A DNA stretch of 64,000 bases from a halophilic archaeon (GTDB lineage Archaea; Halobacteriota; Halobacteria; Halobacteriales; Haladaptataceae): the NCBI GenBank assembly GCA_003298465.1, contig QNGA01000001.1, positions 1,426,001 through 1,490,000 of the forward strand, given 5' to 3'. The position numbers and the translations under genes are program-made. Positions 41,792 to 50,645 of the stretch are shown here, piece after piece; position 1 is the stretch's first letter; each line of letters opens with the position of its first letter. A model generated the notes under the pieces. It ran no database searches. It was not told the DNA's origin and saw nothing but the letters and a program-made list of their open reading frames with translations.

Positions 41792-41898
41792 GCCGACGCG
41801 GAGGCCCGACGCTCCGGCGCGCGAGCGGTTCGAGAGCCGTCGCTCGGTTTCGTGGTGACACCAACAAGATTTTTCCGCCTTCCCTGCGACGTGCCACC

Positions 41899-42078
41899 AT
41901 GGTAGAGACGTACGTCCGGCTGTTGTGTCCCGAATGCGGGAAGAACTGGGAGTCGAGTCCCGACGAACTACCGCTTCACGACGACCAGTTTCACTGTCCG
42001 AACTGCCACGCGACGAGACGGACGGCGGAGTTTACGCGGACGGAGCGAGACCTCGAGACGCTGAAGCAGTTGCAGTAA
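41899..42078 (+). CDS. small zinc-ribbon protein, 59 aa
   Basis: The 59-residue protein carries two CxxC knuckles, CPEC at 10-13 and CPNC at 33-36, with an acidic loop between them and a helical tail (RTAEFTRTERDLETLKQLQ). Its stop codon is directly followed by the stop of the convergent aIF2-beta gene. A TATA-like element (AGATTTTTCC, near 41870) precedes it. Zinc binding is strongly implied; the function is unknown. Confidence 0.78.
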   Translation: MVETYVRLLCPECGKNWESSPDELPLHDDQFHCPNCHATRRTAEFTRTERDLETLKQLQ

Positions 42079-42486
42079 TCAGGCGCTCGTCGACGACCGG
42101 GCGCCGCAGGCTTCACAGCGAAGCAACAGCGCGCCCTGTTCTCGCTCCAGTTTCGTGTCGGGCAGACCGCACTCCGAGCAGAGGACGAAGCGCTCTGTGT
42201 ACTCGTCGATGGCGTCGGCGATTCGACCCTCGCTGAACTCGCCGGTCAGCCGCGCCCGACCGCTCTCGTCGATGTGGGCGCTGGTGCCCAGTTCGTTCTG
42301 GAGGAACTTCAGGACGTGCTCGTCGTCCCTGTCCAGACGGTCGAGGGTGTCCTGGAAGTTCTCGTAGACCGTGACGTTCCCCTCCTGGCGCACGTCGGGC
42401 GTCGGAACGTCGAACCGGTCCGTTCCTTCGTCGATGTCCGGCGTCCGTTCCAGTGCACGGTCGAGTTGTTCGTCGTAGTCTGACAT
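42079..42486 (-). CDS. translation initiation factor aIF2 subunit beta
   Basis: The 135-residue protein is archaeal IF2-beta: an N-terminal acidic helix, the alpha-beta core (EGNVTVYENFQDTLDRLDRD, FLQNELGTSAHIDESGRARL) and a C-terminal zinc ribbon CSEC...CEAC. It joins the alpha and gamma subunits to bring initiator tRNA to the small ribosomal subunit. A start at MSDYDEQLDRAL is used; the longer upstream frame crosses the promoter. It converges on the zinc-ribbon gene with no spacer. Confidence 0.93.
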   Translation of the reverse strand: MSDYDEQLDRALERTPDIDEGTDRFDVPTPDVRQEGNVTVYENFQDTLDRLDRDDEHVLKFLQNELGTSAHIDESGRARLTGEFSEGRIADAIDEYTERFVLCSECGLPDTKLEREQGALLLRCEACGARSSTSA

Positions 42487-42633
42487 GGGCGACACAACGG
42501 GCTTCCCGGTTAAAAACGTTTCAAACCTGCCGGAAATGACCGCAATGGAGCCGTCAACGGCCAATTCGGATAAGTCGTGTTAACGGGGCTCAAGATAATA
42601 ATATAACCCTGCAACTGTTACTGCCGTCTGGTT

Positions 42634-42870
42634 ATGAAGAAGCAGGAACTCATCCATCTTCACGGACTGCTCGCGGAGGTCGGGAATCACTACGAGGAGA
42701 AGAACGACGAACAGATTACACTCGACGAGTACGACTCGCTCGGTGTACGACCAACGTCCATCCACAAATCCAAAACTGACCACAAAGCCGCCGTCTTTGC
42801 GTTGTCCCACGCCATCACTTCTTCCATGGAAGCGACCGAACAAGAGAAGGTCGCACCCAAAGCCGACTGA
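42634..42870 (+). CDS. UPF0058 family protein, 78 aa
   Basis: The 78-residue helical protein opens KKQELIHLHGLLAEVGNHYE and contains GVRPTSIHKSKTDHKAAVFA, the UPF0058 signature. These small dimeric proteins are common in methanogens and haloarchaea; the function is not settled, and the conserved His/Glu residues suggest metal binding. A strong AT-rich TATA element (AATAATATAAC, about 42595-42605) predicts a leader of only a few bases. Confidence 0.92.
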   Translation: MKKQELIHLHGLLAEVGNHYEEKNDEQITLDEYDSLGVRPTSIHKSKTDHKAAVFALSHAITSSMEATEQEKVAPKAD

Positions 42871-43144
42871 GGTAGCTGCGACGGTCTCTGGACGTCTCGA
42901 AAACTTCCAGTGGTGACGCCGTCTCGACTGTTCTCTCTCGACTACGCGTCTCCGTCGACTCTAGCTCGTCCGAATCGCTCGCCTGCGCCGTTCCCCCACC
43001 GACGTAGCGAGCGACCGCTCCTTCGGCGGCGCTACATCTCGGTTTTCACACCTGATAACCTACTGCTGGTTTTAATGCCGGGGCGCGAGTGCTTCGTACC
43101 ACCGAGAGAGCGGACTCTCCCGAAAAAGGACTCTACACAGTAAC
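42871..43144. other. intergenic stretch before archaellin gene
   Basis: No convincing gene was found in these 274 bases. A TTTTAATG element at about 43073-43080 could be the distal part of the archaellin promoter. The open frame from 42910 has poor composition and no start-associated promoter. Confidence 0.4.
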
Positions 43145-43744
43145 ATGACAGACAACGACAACGACGACCGGTCGACGGAACGGGGTCAGGTCGGTATCGG
43201 GACGCTCATCGTGTTCATCGCGATGGTGCTGGTCGCGGCGATCGCCGCGGGCGTGCTCATCAACACGGCGGGCTTCCTCCAGACCAAATCCGAACAGACC
43301 GGCGACGAGAGCACGGCACAGGTAACCAACCGCGTTCACGTCGTCAGCACGGTAGGGAACGTCACGTTCAACGGGACCGACGACCAGTACGAAGTCGACT
43401 ACGTGAACCTCACCGTGATGAAAAGCTCGGGCTCGGGCGACGTCAACCTCTCGACCGCTACCATCGAGTGGCTCGGCCCGGACGACGGTCGCGTCCTCCA
43501 AAAGAGCGACGCCCCCGACGCCAGGAACTTCTCGGTCGAGACCATCCGGGACGCCGGCGACACGGCACCGGTGCTCACCGAACAGGAGGACAGGTTCAGG
43601 ATAGTTCTCGACGCCGATGCCATCACCGGCGGACTGGCGGCACGCCAGGAGTTCACCGTCAAGGTGGTCACCCCCTCCGGAGCGGTGACGTACCACCACA
43701 GCATCCCGGAGACGCTGTCGGACGACACCGCGGTCTCGCTGTAA
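43145..43744 (+). CDS. stand-alone archaellin (type IV pilin-like major filament protein)
   Basis: The 199-residue protein has a class III signal peptide: an acidic leader, the cleavage context RGQVGIGTLIVFIAM and the hydrophobic filament helix, followed by AGVLINTAGFLQTKSE. This start is diagnostic of archaellins processed by the prepilin peptidase. At least five N-glycosylation sequons (NVT, NGT, NLT, NLS, NFS) occur in the globular part. No motor, chaperone or accessory archaellum gene is next to it, so it is either an orphan minor archaellin or part of a filament encoded elsewhere. Confidence 0.88.
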   Translation: MTDNDNDDRSTERGQVGIGTLIVFIAMVLVAAIAAGVLINTAGFLQTKSEQTGDESTAQVTNRVHVVSTVGNVTFNGTDDQYEVDYVNLTVMKSSGSGDVNLSTATIEWLGPDDGRVLQKSDAPDARNFSVETIRDAGDTAPVLTEQEDRFRIVLDADAITGGLAARQEFTVKVVTPSGAVTYHHSIPETLSDDTAVSL

Positions 43745-43751
43745 CTCCTTC

Positions 43752-44567
43752 CTATCGTCGCCTGTCGTGCCAGGCCGGGAACTCCTCGCGCACCCGTTCG
43801 ACCTGGTCGACGTCTATGTCGGTGACGACGAGGGCCGGTTCGTCGCCGGTGCTCGCGAGCGTCGTGCCCCACGGGTCGAACACAGTCGACCGACCGAGCA
43901 GCGTCGCGTCGTCGAACGACCCCGCTCCGTTGACGGTGACGAGGAAGAACTGGTTCTCGATGGCGCGGGCCCGGGACAGCACCTGCCAGTGCTCGACGCG
44001 GGGGTACGGCCACGCGCTCGGGACGAAGACGAGCGTCGCGCCGGCCTCCGCTATCGACCGGTACAGTTCCGGAAACCGGAGGTCGTAACAGGTCGTCATC
44101 CCCACGGTCGCGCCGTCGAACTCCGCGAGACCGAGTGACTCGCCGGGGACGAGCAGTTCGGTCTCGGCGGACTCGTACCCGAACAGGTGGTGCTTACGGT
44201 AGACCGCCTGCCGGCGGCCGTCGCGGTCGAAGAAGACGGAGGTGTTCGCCAGTCCCTCCTCGGCCGGCGGTTCGGCGTCGGGGTCGTCGGCGCTCGTCGC
44301 TTCGAGGTCCTCGACGATGCTTCCGGCGAGCACGCCGACGCCGTGTTCGGCGGCGAGGTCGCTCACCCGCGAAAGCGTCGGCCCCGAGAGCGGTTCGGCG
44401 TTGCGCTGGTAGGTTTCGAAGGCGAAGTAGCCGACGTTGAAAATTTCGGGCAGCGCGACGACGTCGGCTCCGCGGTCGGCCGCGGCCGCGATGGCGTCGG
44501 CAGCACGCTCGCGGTTCGCGGCCACCTGACCTCCCTCGACGTCGATCTGGGCGAGTGCGAGCCTCAT
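43752..44567 (-). CDS. carbon-nitrogen hydrolase (nitrilase superfamily)
   Basis: The 271-residue enzyme has the Glu-Lys-Cys triad: E in VALPEIFNVGYF, K in YRKHHLFGYE and C in GMTTCYDLRFPEL, plus SAWPYPRVEHW downstream. It hydrolyses a carbon-nitrogen bond in an amide or similar substrate (for example omega-amidase, deaminated glutathione amidase or carbamoylputrescine hydrolase types). Start is the ATG that overlaps the SRPBCC stop by four bases (ATGA), so the two are co-translated. The substrate is unknown. Confidence 0.88.
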   Translation of the reverse strand: MRLALAQIDVEGGQVAANRERAADAIAAAADRGADVVALPEIFNVGYFAFETYQRNAEPLSGPTLSRVSDLAAEHGVGVLAGSIVEDLEATSADDPDAEPPAEEGLANTSVFFDRDGRRQAVYRKHHLFGYESAETELLVPGESLGLAEFDGATVGMTTCYDLRFPELYRSIAEAGATLVFVPSAWPYPRVEHWQVLSRARAIENQFFLVTVNGAGSFDDATLLGRSTVFDPWGTTLASTGDEPALVVTDIDVDQVERVREEFPAWHDRRR

Positions 44568-44989
44568 GACGGGGGTTCGACCTCCCTCCGGAGCGCGGCT
44601 TCGAGGTTCGACAGCTCGTCGTTGAGATGACGTTTGAAGTATCGCTCGATGCCCGGGAGCCGGCCGTCCACGACGAAGCGGTTGACGAGTCGGCAGCCGT
44701 CGTCGGTCGGTTCTATCTCGTGTTCGCCGACGACGTGCATCGCCGACGAACGCCCGACGAACTTCACGTAACGCGACTCCTCGCGGGTGACGTCCTCCGT
44801 CTCGACGGGAATCGTCTGATTCACGAGGGGAATCGGCAGTTCGATGTGCCACGTGGCGCGGTCCCCCTCAACGTCGTAGTCGGCGACGACGCTGATCGCG
44901 TCGGCCCGACGTGCCGGGTCGGAGATGAAGTCCCAGACTTTCTCGGGCGGGACCGCGAGGTCGAACGTTCGCTCTACCCGGACAGTCAT
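44564..44989 (-). CDS. SRPBCC (START-like) family protein, 141 aa
   Basis: The 141-residue protein is a single helix-grip domain: VRVERTFDLAVPPEKVWDFI at the front, then HVVGEHEIEPTDDGCRLVNR and the long C-terminal helix IERYFKRHLNDELSNLEAAL. SRPBCC proteins bind hydrophobic ligands or act as cyclases. It starts a two-gene operon with the nitrilase-type enzyme. The ligand is unknown. Confidence 0.85.
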   Translation of the reverse strand: MTVRVERTFDLAVPPEKVWDFISDPARRADAISVVADYDVEGDRATWHIELPIPLVNQTIPVETEDVTREESRYVKFVGRSSAMHVVGEHEIEPTDDGCRLVNRFVVDGRLPGIERYFKRHLNDELSNLEAALRREVEPPS

Positions 44990-45027
44990 ACAACTACGTT
45001 CGTCTAAGACGGTAAAAACCCGTCCAC

Positions 45028-45252
45028 TTAGCTCGGTTCGACCTTCCAGGTGGTCGAACGAGCGCGGCCCCACTTCTCGATCTCCATCTCGTCGGCTTTC
45101 TCGGCGAGTTTCGGAAGCCGCACACCCACCTGTTTCGAGGAAAGGCCGAGATGCTCCGCGATGTTCTTGGCGCGGAAGTACCGTTCACCCTTGGCGACGC
45201 TATCGCTCAGGAACTCCAGGATGCGCCGTTCCTCGTCGGTGAAGTCAGTCAT
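45028..45252 (-). CDS. winged-helix protein, 74 aa
   Basis: The 74-residue protein reads MTDFTDEERRILEFLSDSVA, then AKNIAEHLGLSSKQVGVRLP and a basic wing (EIEKWGRARSTTWKVEPS). It is a compact winged-helix fold that should bind DNA. The start at MTDFTDEERRI is preferred over an upstream in-frame ATG. It is a common haloarchaeal stand-alone regulator type with unknown targets. Confidence 0.82.
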   Translation of the reverse strand: MTDFTDEERRILEFLSDSVAKGERYFRAKNIAEHLGLSSKQVGVRLPKLAEKADEMEIEKWGRARSTTWKVEPS

Positions 45253-45319
45253 CCTCGACGGAAAATAGCACTTCACGCTATTAACCTCTGTCGCCGTGCG
45301 AGCAAGCTTCGATTTACCG

Positions 45320-45508
45320 TCAGTTCCAGTAGAGATGCGTCGCGCCGACGCCGAGCACGCCGGCGACCATCGCAGCGGCGAAGCCCCACGCGGCCGTCTC
45401 GGTGCCCGGACTGACGAACGTTACTGCGGCCGCGGCGACGGCGACGAGCGTGAACAGCACGACGAGACCGAGGCCCTTGTCCGACGCGACTGCCTGATTT
45501 CCTGCCAT
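45320..45508 (-). CDS. small membrane protein with two spans, 62 aa
   Basis: The 62-residue protein has two hydrophobic segments, LGLVVLFTLVAVAAAAVTFV and WGFAAAMVAGVLGVGATHLY, joined by a short SPGTETAA loop. N- and C-termini face the same side. Small haloarchaeal membrane proteins of this kind are common and uncharacterised. Confidence 0.72.
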   Translation of the reverse strand: MAGNQAVASDKGLGLVVLFTLVAVAAAAVTFVSPGTETAAWGFAAAMVAGVLGVGATHLYWN

Positions 45509-45615
45509 GCGTCACCGTTCTGGCACGCGGAACTTAGTTCATTCTACTCGCCGTCGACTGTCGACGAACGGAAATAGTCGAGAAAGTTTTTGGTCGGTCG
45601 GCAAACAGGCCCGGT

Positions 45616-46791
45616 ATGGTACTGGAGAAACTCAAGGCAACGTTGTCGACCGGCAAGCGCGGGTTGGTCCTCGCCGTGCTCCTGCTGGTCGCCGTGCTGG
45701 CCGCCGGATTCCTGACCGGCGTCCTCGGCGCACCGAAGGTGGCCGGCGTCGACAACGAGTTCGGCAACGTCAGCGCGGAGACGACCGAGATAGAGACGGC
45801 GCTCGTCGTGAACAACCCCAATCCCGTGGGCATCCGGCTGGGGAAGACGTCGGTGAACTACACCGTGGAGATGAACGGCGTCGCGCTCGCTCGCGGGAAC
45901 GAGACGGGGCTGGGCCTGGAGAAGGGGAACACGACGCTGCGGTTCGGGACGGCGATGAACAACGAGAAGATTCCCGCTTGGTGGGTCACCCACATCCGCA
46001 ACGACGAGGAGACGACGCTGAAAATCCACTCGACGGTCCGCTCTTCGCTGCTCGGGCGGTCGGTGAACGTCCCCTACCAGCAGCCGGTCGAGACCGACAT
46101 CATCGGTCAGTTCAACTCCACCGAGACGCGGCCGGTGAACGCCAACGCCACGCTGGTCTCCGACCCGGTGCTGTACGTCAACGAGACGAGCGCGAACTGG
46201 GGGAACGTGACGGAGTCCGAGACGCCCATCCGGATGCAGATGCAGGTGTACAATCCGAAATCCGTCCCGTACACCGTCACCGAAATCGGGTACCGCGTGA
46301 CGATGAACGACGTGCCCGTCGGAGAGGGGACGACGAAGCGACCGTACGCCATCCCGCCGGAGTCCGCGAAGACGGTGAAGATGAAGACGCGCATCCAGAA
46401 CGAGAAACTCGACGAGTGGTGGGTGAGCCACCTCCGAAACGACCAGGTGACGGACCTGAAAATCACGTTCTACGCCCGCATCGAACTCCCGAGCGGGCAG
46501 ACGATTCGCGTCCCGCTACGGAACCTCACCTACGAGAAGCACATCGAGACGAACATCTTCGGGAACGACTCCGCGGAGGGCGCGCTCGGGCCGTCTACCG
46601 GGACGAACGGGACGACCACGGTAACGACGACGGACGGCGAGGGGGCGACGACGAACGGCGACGGAACGACGACCGGTGGTGACGGAGCGACGACGGCGGG
46701 CGGCGAGACGACCGGAGCGTCGACGACGGACGGCGGAACGACGACCGACGACGGCCTCCTGGCGCTGGAGCCGACCGACGTCGCTTCCTGA
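45616..46791 (+). CDS. membrane-anchored protein with two LEA2/WHy-like domains
   Basis: The 391-residue protein has an N-terminal membrane anchor (KRGLVLAVLLLVAVLAAGFL) and two tandem LEA2/water-stress (WHy)-like beta domains. Each carries a matching signature: WWVTHIRN at 122-129 and WWVSHLRN at 268-275, 146 residues apart, so the protein arose by internal duplication. Several sequons (NYT, NET, NTT, NST, NAT) suggest glycosylation outside the cell. From about 325 it becomes a Thr/Gly/Asp-rich low-complexity tail with TTDGE/TTGGD-like repeats, probably a surface spacer. A stress or envelope role is inferred. Confidence 0.85.
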   Translation: MVLEKLKATLSTGKRGLVLAVLLLVAVLAAGFLTGVLGAPKVAGVDNEFGNVSAETTEIETALVVNNPNPVGIRLGKTSVNYTVEMNGVALARGNETGLGLEKGNTTLRFGTAMNNEKIPAWWVTHIRNDEETTLKIHSTVRSSLLGRSVNVPYQQPVETDIIGQFNSTETRPVNANATLVSDPVLYVNETSANWGNVTESETPIRMQMQVYNPKSVPYTVTEIGYRVTMNDVPVGEGTTKRPYAIPPESAKTVKMKTRIQNEKLDEWWVSHLRNDQVTDLKITFYARIELPSGQTIRVPLRNLTYEKHIETNIFGNDSAEGALGPSTGTNGTTTVTTTDGEGATTNGDGTTTGGDGATTAGGETTGASTTDGGTTTDDGLLALEPTDVAS

Positions 46792-46855
46792 GAAGTCGCG
46801 TCGCTATTTTCCGCCGACCCGCACGCATTTAGCCCGGGCCATCCAAGCCCCGGTG

Positions 46856-47920
46856 ATGCGAATCGGCGTCGTGGTCAACCCCATCGCCGGCATGGGCGGG
46901 CGAGTCGGACTGAAAGGGACCGACGACAGGGTCGAGGAGGCCCGCGAGCGCGGCGCGGAACCCCGCGCGCCCGACCGCGCCGTCGCAGCGCTCGAAGCCC
47001 TCCGCGAGCGCGCCAGCGACGTCGAACTGCTGACGTACGGCGGCGAGATGGGCGCCGCCGAGGCGCGAGCCGCCGGGTTCGACCCCGTAGTGGTCGGCGA
47101 ACCCGCGGACGATGAGACGACCGCTGCGGACACCCGGGAGGCGGTCCGCCGCCTCCTCGCGGAGGACGTCGACCTCCTGCTCTTCGTCGGCGGCGACGGT
47201 ACCGCCGTCGACGTGGCCGAGACGCTCGAAGACGCCGACTCGTCGGTCCCGATCCTCGGGGTCCCGGCCGGCGTGAAGATCTACTCGTCGGCGTTCGCGG
47301 TGACGCCGGAGACGGCCGGGCGCATCGCGGCGGGATTCGACCGGGTCGAGGAGCGCGAGGTCAACGACATCGACGAGGACGCTTACCGCGAGGGTGAGGT
47401 CCACGCCGAACTGAAGGCCATCGCTCGCGTGCCGGTCGCCGACGGACTCCAGTCGAGCAAGCAACTCGGCGGCGGCACCGTCGAGAGCCTCGCCGCCGGC
47501 GTCGCCGACGACGTGGAGGACGGCGTCACGTACGTGTTCGGTCCGGGCAGCACGGTGGGCGCCATCGAGTCCGAACTCGGCTTCGAGGGGTCGCCGCTGG
47601 GCGTCGACGTCTGGCGCGACGGAGAGGTGCTCGTCCGCGACGCGAGCGAAGCGGAGATTCTCGAACACCTCGGCGACCGCAACGTGGTCGTCGTCTCCCC
47701 CATCGGCGGCCAGGGGTTCGTCTTCGGCCGCGGCAACGACCAGGTGTCGCCGGCCGTGCTTCGGCAGTCGGAGGTGGCGGTCGTCGCCTCGAAGGCGAAA
47801 CTCGACGGCGTCGGCGTCCTGCGCGTGGACACGGGCGACGAGTCGGTCGACGAGTCACTGCGAGGATGGCGGAAGGTCAGGGTGGGGCGGTTCGAACGCC
47901 GGATGATGAAGGTCGTGTGA
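46856..47920 (+). CDS. ATP-NAD kinase-like protein
   Basis: The 354-residue protein starts MRIGVVVNPIAGMGGRVGLK and shows the NAD-kinase/diacylglycerol-kinase-like motif LLLFVGGDGTAVDVAETL (about 101-118), then VFGPGSTVGAIESELGFEGS and SPIGGQGFVFGRGNDQ. It belongs to the group of NAD-kinase-like proteins with unassigned substrate. Phosphorylation of NAD is possible, but a different substrate cannot be excluded. The ATG was chosen as the family start; upstream frame sequence belongs to the previous gene region. Confidence 0.88.
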   Translation: MRIGVVVNPIAGMGGRVGLKGTDDRVEEARERGAEPRAPDRAVAALEALRERASDVELLTYGGEMGAAEARAAGFDPVVVGEPADDETTAADTREAVRRLLAEDVDLLLFVGGDGTAVDVAETLEDADSSVPILGVPAGVKIYSSAFAVTPETAGRIAAGFDRVEEREVNDIDEDAYREGEVHAELKAIARVPVADGLQSSKQLGGGTVESLAAGVADDVEDGVTYVFGPGSTVGAIESELGFEGSPLGVDVWRDGEVLVRDASEAEILEHLGDRNVVVVSPIGGQGFVFGRGNDQVSPAVLRQSEVAVVASKAKLDGVGVLRVDTGDESVDESLRGWRKVRVGRFERRMMKVV

Positions 47921-47956
47921 CCCGCCGTCCGAGGCCGAGCGAACGCGATAGCTTTC

Positions 47957-47987
47957 TGGCATATAGTGCCATAGGGAGAGGTTTAAG
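47957..47987 (+). promoter_or_regulatory. palindrome and TATA element before AbrB-PhoU gene
   Basis: TGGCA-TATAG-TGCCA (47957-47971) is a 15-base inverted repeat with perfect 5-base arms, directly upstream of a TATA-like TTTAAG (47982-47987). The TATA position predicts a start near the ATG at 48011. A regulator at this repeat would touch the TFB recognition site. The encoded AbrB domain is a candidate binder. Confidence 0.5.
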
Positions 47988-48010
47988 GTCGTGGCGCAGA
48001 ATCAAAGGAC

Positions 48011-49039
48011 ATGGAAACGCGTAAGGTGCAGCGACTCGGCCCGTCGACGCTGGCGATGACTCTGCCGGCGGAGTGGGCCAGCGAACACGACGTCGAGAAG
48101 GGAGACGAGGTCTCGCTGCGGTTCAGCGAGAAGGGGTCGTTGACGGTGCTGCCGGAGTCGGCCCACGGCGAGGAGACGGAGGCGAAGATTCACACCGAGA
48201 ACTTGGACGCCGCCGCCGTCGAGCGCGCCATCGTCGCACAGTACGTCCTCGGTCGGCGGGTCATCCACGTCGAGAGCGACGGGACGCTCGACAGCAGTCA
48301 CATCAACGCCGTCTACAACGCCGAGACTCAGCTCATGGGCCTGGGCGTCATCGAGGAGACGCCGGACAGCATCGCCATCCGGTGTTCGGTCGACCCCGAG
48401 GACTTCGACCTGGACAACCTGTTAGAGCGCCTGGAGAACACGGGCAGCACGATGCGCGGCGAGGCGGTGAAGGCGCTCGCCCACGGTAACCCCGACCTCG
48501 CCCAGCGTGCGCTCAACCGCGAGCGCCAGGCGAACAAGATATTCGTCCTCCTGCTGCGACTCATCTTCACCGCCCACGAGAATCCGACGCTCGCTCGCGC
48601 GATCGGCCTCGACACCGGCTTCCCGCTCATCGGCTACCGGTCCATCGCCAAGAACCTCGAACTCACGGCCGACAACGCGGAGGACATCGCGGACATCGTC
48701 CTCGAAGCCGAGGGACACACGCTGGAGATCGACAGTTCGACGATGCGTCGCATCCGGGAGTTCACCGACCAGGTCGACGACATCACCGCGCTGGCGGTGC
48801 AGGCCGCGGTCGAGCGCGACTACGACCTGACCCTGGAGGTGCGTCGACAGTTCCACGAACTCGGCGACCGGGAGAGCGACATCCTCGGTGATCTGCCTGA
48901 GATGGAGAACGAGCGCCTGCTACGCGTACGCGACGTGCTCGTCAGCCTCCAGCAGACAGCCCAGTACGCGATGCGGAACGCCGAAATCGCCGCGAACCTC
49001 GCGCTCAACGAGGAGAGCGCGCACACGACCATCAACTGA
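48011..49039 (+). CDS. AbrB-PhoU domain regulator of phosphate uptake type
   Basis: The 342-residue protein begins with a SpoVT/AbrB DNA-binding fold (METRKVQRLGPSTLAMTLPA to about 50) and continues into PhoU-type helical bundles (from about 130: EDFDLDNLLERLENTGSTMR; QANKIFVLLLRLIFTAHENP; ELTADNAEDIADIVLEAEGH). PhoU proteins control phosphate transport in other organisms; here fused to a DNA-binding domain it should be a transcription regulator. No pst transporter genes are adjacent. It is probably leaderless. Confidence 0.9.
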   Translation: METRKVQRLGPSTLAMTLPAEWASEHDVEKGDEVSLRFSEKGSLTVLPESAHGEETEAKIHTENLDAAAVERAIVAQYVLGRRVIHVESDGTLDSSHINAVYNAETQLMGLGVIEETPDSIAIRCSVDPEDFDLDNLLERLENTGSTMRGEAVKALAHGNPDLAQRALNRERQANKIFVLLLRLIFTAHENPTLARAIGLDTGFPLIGYRSIAKNLELTADNAEDIADIVLEAEGHTLEIDSSTMRRIREFTDQVDDITALAVQAAVERDYDLTLEVRRQFHELGDRESDILGDLPEMENERLLRVRDVLVSLQQTAQYAMRNAEIAANLALNEESAHTTIN

Positions 49040-49233
49040 GAAGACCGCCGATGTCGGCCGTCGGCGTCCCCCCTTCCGGCCGATCGCTTCGAGCCGACCG
49101 CTCTTCGACGAACTGACCGACCGGCCCGTCTTCCGGGACGACCGGCGGAGACTCTCGGGGAAGCGCGCGCAGAGAATCGACAGAAGAGAACGAGTGTGGA
49201 GAACGTCGACCCCAGAACGGAGAGAACCTTCGA

Positions 49234-50448
49234 TCAGGCGAACGTCTTCGACACTTCCTCGTCTTCCTCTTCGTTCTCGATCTTCTCCTTCGCGTCGAGG
49301 AAGTCCTGCATCCGGATTTCGGTCCGGTCGTCGCGGATGGCGAACATGCCGGCCTCGGTGCAGATGGCCTTGATGTCCGCGCCGCTCTTGTCCTCGGTCT
49401 CGTTGGCGAGCCGGGCGTAGTCCACGTCGTCGGCGACGTTCATGTCGCGGGTGTGGATGCGGTAGATCTGCTCGCGGCCCTCCTCGTTGGGGTTGGGCAC
49501 TTCGATGAGGCGGTCGAAGCGACCGGGGCGGAGGATGGCGCGGTCGAGCATGTCGAAGCGGTTGGTGGCGGCGATGATGCGAATCTCGCCGCGGTCCTCG
49601 AAGCCGTCCATCTCGCTGAGCAGTTGCATCATCGTCCGCTGAACCTCGGCGTCGCCCGACGTCTTCGAGTCGGTCCGCTTGGAGGCGATGGCGTCGATCT
49701 CGTCGATGAAGATGACCGCGGGTTCGTGCTCGCGGGCGACCTGGAAGAGGTCCCGGACGAGCTTCGCTCCTTCGCCGATGAACTTGTGGACGAGTTCGGA
49801 GCCGGCCATCTTGATGAAGGTGGCGTCGGTCTGGTTGGCGACGGCCTTCGCCAGCATCGTCTTGCCCGTCCCCGGCGGACCGTACAGCAGCACGCCGCTC
49901 GGTGGGTCGATGCCGACCTCGCCGAACATGTCGGGGTTCTCCAGGGGCATCTCGACCGTCTCGCGAACCTCCTGCATCTGGTCCTCGAGACCGCCGATGT
50001 CCTCGTAGGTGACCTCCGGGCTCCTGGTGACCTGCATCACGCGAGCGCGGACGTCGGTCTCGTCTTCGAGGGTCTTGACTATCGACAGCGAGTTGTTCAC
50101 GGCGACGCGGTCGTCGGGCTCGATGTCGTCCCGCATCTCGTCGGTCACCTCGGTGACCGCCTCCTGGTTGTTGCCGTGCTGTTTGATGATTACGCCTTCG
50201 TCGGTGAGTTCCTGCACCGTCGCGACGAACAGCGGCGACTGCTTGAGTTTCTTGTTCTCGTGGGTCAGCCGTTCCAGTTTCTGCTGGTACTTGTTGTTCT
50301 CGGCGTTCGCGTCGAGGAGCTTGTCCCGCATCTCCTCGTTCTGGGATTCGAGGACCTCGAGGCGTTCCTGGAGGGCCTCGATTTTCTCCTGCTGGGACGC
50401 GCTCTCCTCGTCGTACGGGAGATCGACGTCATCCACAGTATCAGTCAT
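49234..50448 (-). CDS. pan: proteasome-activating nucleotidase (PAN)
   Basis: The 404-residue AAA ATPase has an N-terminal coiled coil (about 15-70), an OB-fold (about 75-130) and an AAA domain with Walker [16 protein letters not shown], Walker [32 protein letters not shown] and the pore loop [15 protein letters not shown]. It unfolds proteins and feeds them to the 20S proteasome. The C-terminus is SKTFA, which only loosely resembles the HbYX docking motif. The ATG at [10 protein letters not shown] is the likely start. Confidence 0.95.
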   Translation of the reverse strand: MTDTVDDVDLPYDEESASQQEKIEALQERLEVLESQNEEMRDKLLDANAENNKYQQKLERLTHENKKLKQSPLFVATVQELTDEGVIIKQHGNNQEAVTEVTDEMRDDIEPDDRVAVNNSLSIVKTLEDETDVRARVMQVTRSPEVTYEDIGGLEDQMQEVRETVEMPLENPDMFGEVGIDPPSGVLLYGPPGTGKTMLAKAVANQTDATFIKMAGSELVHKFIGEGAKLVRDLFQVAREHEPAVIFIDEIDAIASKRTDSKTSGDAEVQRTMMQLLSEMDGFEDRGEIRIIAATNRFDMLDRAILRPGRFDRLIEVPNPNEEGREQIYRIHTRDMNVADDVDYARLANETEDKSGADIKAICTEAGMFAIRDDRTEIRMQDFLDAKEKIENEEEDEEVSKTFA

Positions 50449-50591
50449 CAACACCGGATAGGGGCCTGTGTCTTAAGAGGCTTCGGGTGAGAGCAGTCGT
50501 GCGTCTGACGGCCGTAGGATGCCGTTGGCCGCACTCGCGCTTGCTCGCTCGCGAAACGGAGCCTTCCACCGCTCGGGTCTGGATTCCTACA

Positions 50592-50623
50592 GGTAATAAG
50601 AAGGAAGGGGAAATATTATTACC
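50592..50623 (+). promoter_or_regulatory. long inverted repeat over promoter of winged-helix gene
   Basis: GGTAATAA (50592-50599) and TTATTACC (50616-50623) are perfect 8-base arms separated by 16 bases; with a one-base bulge the match extends to ACAGG...CCTGT. The second arm merges with a TATA-like region (50611-50620) about 30 bases before the ATG at 50646. A dimeric regulator contacting both arms would repress or activate this promoter. Confidence 0.6.
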
Positions 50624-50645
50624 CTGTATCCAAAATGCAGTTGTG

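Noticed and set aside
42910..43143. 77-codon plus-strand frame before the archaellin gene
   Set aside because: The composition is Ser/Arg/Pro-rich, there is no promoter at leaderless distance, and nothing in it resembles a known protein.
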